Below are positions 60,379 to 64,000 of a stretch of 64,000 nucleotides of DNA, one piece after another; positions within the stretch are counted from its first letter, which is position 1; each line of letters opens with the position of its first letter. Location: positions 124,001-188,000 of the forward strand of contig NZ_JACHJB010000003.1 in the NCBI RefSeq assembly GCF_014207745.1. Reading direction: 5' to 3'. The notes under the pieces were generated by a model. That model did no database searches. It had not been told where the DNA came from and was given only the letters and a program-made list of their open reading frames with translations. The DNA is from Nonomuraea muscovyensis (GTDB lineage Bacteria > Actinomycetota > Actinomycetes > Streptosporangiales > Streptosporangiaceae). Made by a program: the position numbers and the translations under genes.

Positions 60379-60543
60379 GTGGCTGCCACCGACGTTAGGC
60401 CGAAGATCACGCTGGCCTGCCAGGAGTGCAAGCACCGCAACTACATCACGCGGAAGAACCGGCGCAACGACCCGGATCGGCTTGAGCTGAAGAAGTACTG
60501 CCCCAACTGCCGCACGCACCGCGCGCACCGCGAGACCCGCTAG
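60379..60543 (+). CDS. rpmG: 50S ribosomal protein L33 (zinc-ribbon form)
   Basis: 54 residues, GTG start (AAAGG upstream). LACQECKHRNYITRKNRRND and KYCPNCRTHRAHRETR contain both CxxC pairs, so this is the Zn2+-binding C+ form rather than the Zn-independent duplicate. Basic throughout. Placed between tRNA-Met and hadA as in many actinobacteria. A terminator hairpin follows at 60597. Confidence 0.95.
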   Translation: MAATDVRPKITLACQECKHRNYITRKNRRNDPDRLELKKYCPNCRTHRAHRETR

Positions 60544-60596
60544 CTCTTTCCCGAGCGCGATCTCGCCGGGCAGCACTGCCTGGTTTCCTATCGCAC

Positions 60597-60626
60597 AACC
60601 GGCGCCCTCGATCGAGCGCGCCGGTT
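60597..60626 (+). terminator. Terminator hairpin after rpmG
   Basis: AACCGGCGC and GCGCCGGTT perfect 9-bp arms with a 12-nt loop, followed by TGT. Located 53 bp after the rpmG stop and before the hadA promoter. Confidence 0.7.
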
Positions 60627-60743
60627 TGTCATGTCTGCGCTCCCTCCGGCCCTGGGCAAAATCGCGACCATGCCCGGAGACAGCCGAACGTTGTTCTGTT
60701 AGCGTCTGGCTGAAACGGGCGCAGGACACGCGAGGGAGCACAG

Positions 60744-61193
60744 ATGGCCTTGAACCGTGACTTCGTGGGGCGGACCTACCCGGCCAGCGCCCCGTACGAG
60801 GTCAGCCGGGTGAAGATCAAGGAATTCGCCGCGGCGATCGGCGACACCAACCCCATCTACCGCGACAGGGAGGCCGCCCGAGCGGCCGGACACCCCGACG
60901 TGGTCGCGCCCCCGACCTTCCCCATCGTGTTCAGCCTGCAGAGCGGCGGCGAGGCGCTGATGGACCCCGGCCTCGGCCTCAACCTCGCCATGGTCGTGCA
61001 CGGCGAGCAGCGCTTCGAGTACACCCGGCCCGTCTACGCCGGAGACGAGCTGGTCACCAGCGCGACGATCACCGACATCCGCAGCGCCGGGCGCAACGAG
61101 CTGCTGACGGTGCGCAGCGACGTCACCACCGTGGCCGGCGAGCCGGTCTGCACCACGTACAACACGATCGTCGAGCGCGGAGGGGCGGCCTGA
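60744..61193 (+). CDS. hadA: MaoC-like dehydratase subunit A
   Basis: 149 residues, hot-dog fold. N-terminal FAS1-type dehydratase segment: FVGRTYPASAPYEVSRVKIK, AIGDTNPIYRDREAARAAGH, DVVAPPTFPIVFSL, VHGEQRFEYTRPVYAGDEL. In mycobacteria HadA is the substrate-recognition subunit of the (3R)-hydroxyacyl-ACP dehydratase of fatty-acid elongation; HadB brings the catalytic His and Asp. ATG with GAGGGAGCACAG. Overlaps hadB by TGATG. The order rpmG-hadA-hadB is the conserved one. Confidence 0.9.
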   Translation: MALNRDFVGRTYPASAPYEVSRVKIKEFAAAIGDTNPIYRDREAARAAGHPDVVAPPTFPIVFSLQSGGEALMDPGLGLNLAMVVHGEQRFEYTRPVYAGDELVTSATITDIRSAGRNELLTVRSDVTTVAGEPVCTTYNTIVERGGAA

Positions 61194-61621
61194 TGACCGC
61201 GACGGTGAAGTACGACGAGGTCGAGGTGGGCCAGGAGATCCCCGCGGTGGACTACACCGTGCGCCGCAACCACCTGGTGATGTACGCGGGGGCGTCCGGC
61301 GACTTCAACCCCATCCACTGGAACGAGCGCTTCGCCAAGGCCGTCGGACTGCCCGACGTCATCGCGCACGGCATGTACACGATGGCGCAGGGCGGCAGGT
61401 TCGTGACCGACTGGGCGGGCGACCCGGCCGCCGTGGTCGACTACGGCGTGCGCTTCTCGTCCATGGTGGTCGTGCCCGACGACGACCAGGGCGCCACCAT
61501 CACGGTCAGCGGCGTGGTCGAGGAGAAGCTGGCGGACAACCGGGTGGTCGTGGCGCTGACGGCCCGGTCGGGCGACGCCCGGGTGCTGTCCAGGGCGCGT
61601 GCGGTGGTGCGGCTGGCCTGA
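61193..61621 (+). CDS. hadB: MaoC-like (3R)-hydroxyacyl dehydratase subunit B
   Basis: 142 residues. Hydratase-2 motif ASGDFNPIHWNERFAKAVGL with catalytic Asp and His, then DVIAHGMYTMAQGGRFVTD. The catalytic pair Asp/His is present, unlike in HadA, so the heterodimer is consistent. TGATG junction with hadA. Acts in fatty acid (mycolic-type or general) elongation. No hadC is seen downstream; the next gene is unrelated. Confidence 0.92.
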   Translation: MTATVKYDEVEVGQEIPAVDYTVRRNHLVMYAGASGDFNPIHWNERFAKAVGLPDVIAHGMYTMAQGGRFVTDWAGDPAAVVDYGVRFSSMVVVPDDDQGATITVSGVVEEKLADNRVVVALTARSGDARVLSRARAVVRLA

Positions 61622-61670
61622 CCCGCGCTCGGCATGATAGGCGGCTCGGCTCTCGGGTAAGCGAGAGCCT

Positions 61671-62675
61671 ATGACTGAAGCCGCACACCATGTCACCGTC
61701 TGGCCGACGGTCCACTCGATCCCCGTGTCGGCCGTGACCGACGACGGGCCGCCCGGTCATCTGCGCCCGCCCAAGCCGCAGGACGTGGCGGGCGGCACCG
61801 GCACCGGCCGCGACACCATGGGCGGCGCCCCCGGCGGCCCGGCCCCCGGCGGAACCACCACGGGGCCCGCCACGGGAGTCGGCACGGCGCGGGCCAAGCC
61901 CGCCGCGACGGACGCCGGTGCGGGGGCACGGGCGAACCCGGCCGCCGAGTTCGGGTTCTCCGGCGACCCCGGCCAGCACGGCGTCCCATCCGACGACATG
62001 CTGCACGCCCAGCGCACCTGGGACGCCTCGCTGGCCACCAACCGCCTGGACGCCCTGGGCGTCACCGCCGAACGCCGACGCGTCGAGACGGCCCCCATCA
62101 CGACCACGGTCGGCCTGCTCGTCGACGGCCGTCCCACGCGGGTGCGGGAGGTGCTGCAGTCGTTCCTCGACCACACCGACGCCCACATCCTCGCTCTCGA
62201 CCTGGGCGACGTGGACGGTGCCGGCGCCGTGGTGCGGGAGTTCGCCGGCCGTGACCCGGAGCGGGTCACCGCCTGGCACGTGGCGGAGAAGCCGGCCTGG
62301 CGGGGCGGTACGGCCACGTGGGGCGCGTGCCGGGCCAAGCTGCTGCGGCTCGACACGTCCGAGGTGCACGTCGTGACGGACGGTTCCGTCGTGCTGGACG
62401 GCGACGCGATCACACCGCTCGTCGCGGCGGTGCATGACGGCGCCGTGGCCGCCGGGTGGGCGGGACCGGAGCGCGCCGGCGAGGAGTGGAGTCCGGCCGG
62501 TCCCGGCAAGGTGGCCGCGCTGGGCGGCGAGCTGATGGCGGTGCGGCGGGCGGCGGCTCTCGGGACGCCCGTGGAGGAGGCACGCGACGCGGTGGAGCTG
62601 TCGCGGGCGCTGCGCGGCGAGCTGGTGGTGCCGCAGGCCCGGCTGCCGGTACGGCGGGTGCCCGCCGCCGACTGA
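61671..62675 (+). CDS. Uncharacterised protein with disordered N-terminus
   Basis: 334 residues. The first about 100 residues are Gly/Pro/Ala/Thr rich (GGTGTGRDTMGGAPGGPAPG) and probably disordered. Residues 135-260 contain ITTTVGLLVDGRPTRVREVL, HILALDLGDVDGAGAVVREF and VHVVTDGSVVLDGDAITPLV, which is reminiscent of a GT-A nucleotide-diphospho-sugar fold with a D-G-D-A acidic pair, but without certainty. Arg-rich end. Lies between hadB and murB. Its start ATG 61671 has a weak ribosome site (AAGCGAGAGCCT). Confidence 0.7.
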   Translation: MTEAAHHVTVWPTVHSIPVSAVTDDGPPGHLRPPKPQDVAGGTGTGRDTMGGAPGGPAPGGTTTGPATGVGTARAKPAATDAGAGARANPAAEFGFSGDPGQHGVPSDDMLHAQRTWDASLATNRLDALGVTAERRRVETAPITTTVGLLVDGRPTRVREVLQSFLDHTDAHILALDLGDVDGAGAVVREFAGRDPERVTAWHVAEKPAWRGGTATWGACRAKLLRLDTSEVHVVTDGSVVLDGDAITPLVAAVHDGAVAAGWAGPERAGEEWSPAGPGKVAALGGELMAVRRAAALGTPVEEARDAVELSRALRGELVVPQARLPVRRVPAAD

Positions 62676-62747
62676 CCGCGTGCGCGACGGCCGCCCGAGG
62701 CCCAGGGGCGGGCCCCCGGCCTCCCCAGGTCTCCTAAGCTGTGGGCC

Positions 62748-63788
62748 ATGGAGATGCTCGCGTCGTACACGACCTTGGGCCTGGGCGGGCCCGCCCGCCG
62801 TTTCGTCGAGGCCGGCACGGCCGAGCAGCTCGTCTCCGAGGTGGCCGACGCCGACCGGCGGGGCGAGCCGACGCTGGTGCTCGGCGGCGGCAGCAACCTC
62901 GTGGTCGGCGACGAGGGCTTCGACGGCCTGGTCGTCAAGGTCGCCACGGAGGGCGTGACGGTCTCGCGCGACGGCGACCAGATCGTGCTGACGGCCGAGG
63001 CAGGCGCCGACTGGGACACGCTCGTCACCCGCGCCGTGCACGAGGGCTGGTCAGGACTGGAGTGCCTGTCGGGCGTCCCCGGCCTGGTCGGCTCGACCCC
63101 GATCCAGAACGTCGGCGCCTACGGCCAGGAGGTCGCGCAGACCATCAGGTGCGTGCGCGTCTACGACCGCAAGACCCGGCACGTCGTCGACCTGGAGGCC
63201 CGCCAGTGCGGGTTCTCCTACCGCGACAGCGCGTTCAAGCGCGACCTGGCCCGCTACGTGGTGCTCGCCGTCACCTACGCGCTGGACGTCTCGGCGTTGA
63301 GCGCCCCGATCGCCTACCAGGAGCTGGCCACCCGGCTCGGTGTCGAGCCGGGCGAACGCGTGCCGCTGGCGAGCGCCCGCGAGGGCGTGCTGGCGCTGCG
63401 GCGGGGCAAGGGCATGGTGCTCGACCCGGCCGACCCCGACACGCGCAGCGCGGGCTCGTTCTTCACCAACCCGGTCCTCGGCCCGGTGGAGGCTGCCGAG
63501 CTGGCCGCCCGCGCTCCCCGGCACCCGCGCTGGGACCTGCCGGGCGGCGGCGTCAAGGTGCCCGCCGCCTGGCTGATCGAGCAGGCCGGCTTCCCCAAGG
63601 GCTACACCCGGGGCCCGGCCCGCATCTCGACCAAGCACACCCTGGCCCTGACCAACCCCACCGGCGAGGCCACCACCGCCGACCTGCTGGCGCTGGCCGG
63701 AGAGGTGCGTGACGGCGTCCGCGAGAAGTTCGGGGTCACCCTGGTCAACGAGCCGGTGCTGGTGGGCTGTGCGCTACCCCCGGAATAG
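62748..63788 (+). CDS. murB: UDP-N-acetylenolpyruvoylglucosamine reductase
   Basis: 346 residues. FAD-binding PCMH domain (residues 1-170): TTLGLGGPARRFVEAGTAEQ, VLGGGSNLVVGDEGFDGLVV, LSGVPGLVGSTPIQNVGAYG with FSYRDSAFK. C-terminal MurB domain with AGSFFTNPVLG, holding the active-site Ser, and VNEPVLVG with the general-acid Glu. Second step of UDP-MurNAc synthesis (NADPH reduction of the enolpyruvyl group). TAAGCT 7 nt before the ATG implies a leaderless mRNA. Placed in the conserved rpmG-hadAB neighbourhood. Confidence 0.95.
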   Translation: MEMLASYTTLGLGGPARRFVEAGTAEQLVSEVADADRRGEPTLVLGGGSNLVVGDEGFDGLVVKVATEGVTVSRDGDQIVLTAEAGADWDTLVTRAVHEGWSGLECLSGVPGLVGSTPIQNVGAYGQEVAQTIRCVRVYDRKTRHVVDLEARQCGFSYRDSAFKRDLARYVVLAVTYALDVSALSAPIAYQELATRLGVEPGERVPLASAREGVLALRRGKGMVLDPADPDTRSAGSFFTNPVLGPVEAAELAARAPRHPRWDLPGGGVKVPAAWLIEQAGFPKGYTRGPARISTKHTLALTNPTGEATTADLLALAGEVRDGVREKFGVTLVNEPVLVGCALPPE

Positions 63789-63825
63789 CGCACCCGCGCA
63801 GGCTTGTTAAGGTACTTCGGAAACA

Positions 63826-63918
63826 CCGAAGGGGAGTAGTCCCAATCGCGTGATCGACACACTGGCGCTCCGGCGCCCGGTCACGCGGGCCTGTTCGTCG
63901 GGCGGACGAGACCTTCGG
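63826..63918 (+). ncRNA. yybP-ykoY manganese riboswitch
   Basis: About 93 nt. Outer helix CCGAAGG (63826-63832) and CCTTCGG (63912-63918) encloses the conserved GGGGAGTAG right after the 5' arm, then helices with ATCGACACACTGGCG and CGCCCGG, and GACGAGACC just before the 3' arm. The purine-rich GGGGAGTAG and GAGACC ends are the hallmark of the yybP-ykoY (Mn2+-sensing) family. It lies 37 bp after the murB stop; its target (family knowledge: a Mn2+ exporter, TerC or MntP-like protein) should start beyond base 64000. Confidence 0.85.
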
Positions 63919-63936
63919 CCTGGCAGTCGTGGACAT

Positions 63937-63964
63937 GCGCGTGGACCTGTGGACGGACACGCGC
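63937..63964 (+). other. Hairpin downstream of the riboswitch aptamer
   Basis: Arms GCGCGTG (63937-63943) and CACGCGC (63958-63964) with a 14-nt loop. It is 18 nt after the aptamer and could be the expression platform (terminator/anti-terminator or ribosome-site masking). No gene start is visible before the window ends. Confidence 0.5.
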
Positions 63965-64000
63965 GGACAAGACGCTGCCGGGCCGAAGAGTCGTGCCCGA

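Overview
The window is about 64 kb of GC-rich (roughly 70%) actinobacterial chromosome. It has short intergenic gaps, many GTG starts, ATGA/GTGA overlaps inside operons and several apparently leaderless genes. The right end carries tRNA-Thr(GGT), tRNA-Met(CAT), rpmG, hadA, hadB and murB in the order known from Actinomycetota. Together with the style of the accessory genes this suggests a filamentous actinomycete, most likely of the Streptosporangiales (Nonomuraea or Streptosporangium type). That assignment is inference; no 16S or marker alignment was possible.

Layout. 0-6.7 kb: a 5'-truncated cation P-type ATPase and a two-gene soluble NAD-linked formate dehydrogenase (NuoE/NuoF-like beta subunit, molybdopterin alpha subunit with catalytic Cys in place of selenocysteine). 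6.7-15.9 kb: small regulated oxidoreductase/hydrolase modules (PPOX, two FAD monooxygenases, an epimerase, an S15-type hydrolase), MarR and TetR regulators, an internally deleted AhpD-like gene, a class V aminotransferase and a RidA protein. 16.1-19.6 kb: an IclR regulator, E1alpha/E1beta of a thiamine-diphosphate 2-oxoacid or acetoin dehydrogenase without E2/E3, a 21-codon ORF and a secreted protein. 19.8-30.2 kb: an ABC exporter, a HAD hydrolase, a CBS protein with an ArsB/NhaD-type permease, a MarR/SDR pair, a CPA1 antiporter, a beta-lactamase-fold hydrolase and an IS30-type HTH fused to a MarR domain. 30.2-38.4 kb: an APC transporter, an esterase, a HTH-Mop protein with modABC, and an ArsR/CDF metal pair. 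38.4-52.6 kb: MerR-type promoters driving an SDR operon and a class IV aminotransferase, a GlxA-like regulator, an MMPL transporter with a two-component system, a TetR/MFS pair, a TetR/LLM pair and a Ca2+/H+ antiporter. 52.6-60 kb: a DrrAB-type exporter, GH25 and NlpC/P60 cell-wall hydrolases, tRNA-Thr and uncharacterised proteins. 60-64 kb: the conserved tRNA-Met/rpmG/hadAB/murB block, ending in a yybP-ykoY manganese riboswitch whose target gene is outside the window.

How it works together. Formate oxidation (Mo-dependent) and high-affinity molybdate uptake are both present. A large share of the window is ion homeostasis: P-type ATPase, CPA1 antiporter, ArsB/NhaD permease, APC transporter, CDF exporter, Ca2+/H+ antiporter and the Mn2+ riboswitch. 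Nearly every accessory module has its own regulator, with an operator that can be read as an inverted repeat.

The most unusual signal is a 19-nt element, GCCGGGAAGYCTGGTCGGC. It occurs four times, always in the same orientation and just downstream of a -10 box in the leaders of unrelated genes (hydrolase operon, ABC exporter, CBS/permease operon, CPA1 antiporter). Other notable items are the 21-codon ORF behind the E1 genes, a 42-bp in-frame duplication that gives the formate dehydrogenase three alternative GTG starts, and two distant MerR-type promoters of identical architecture.
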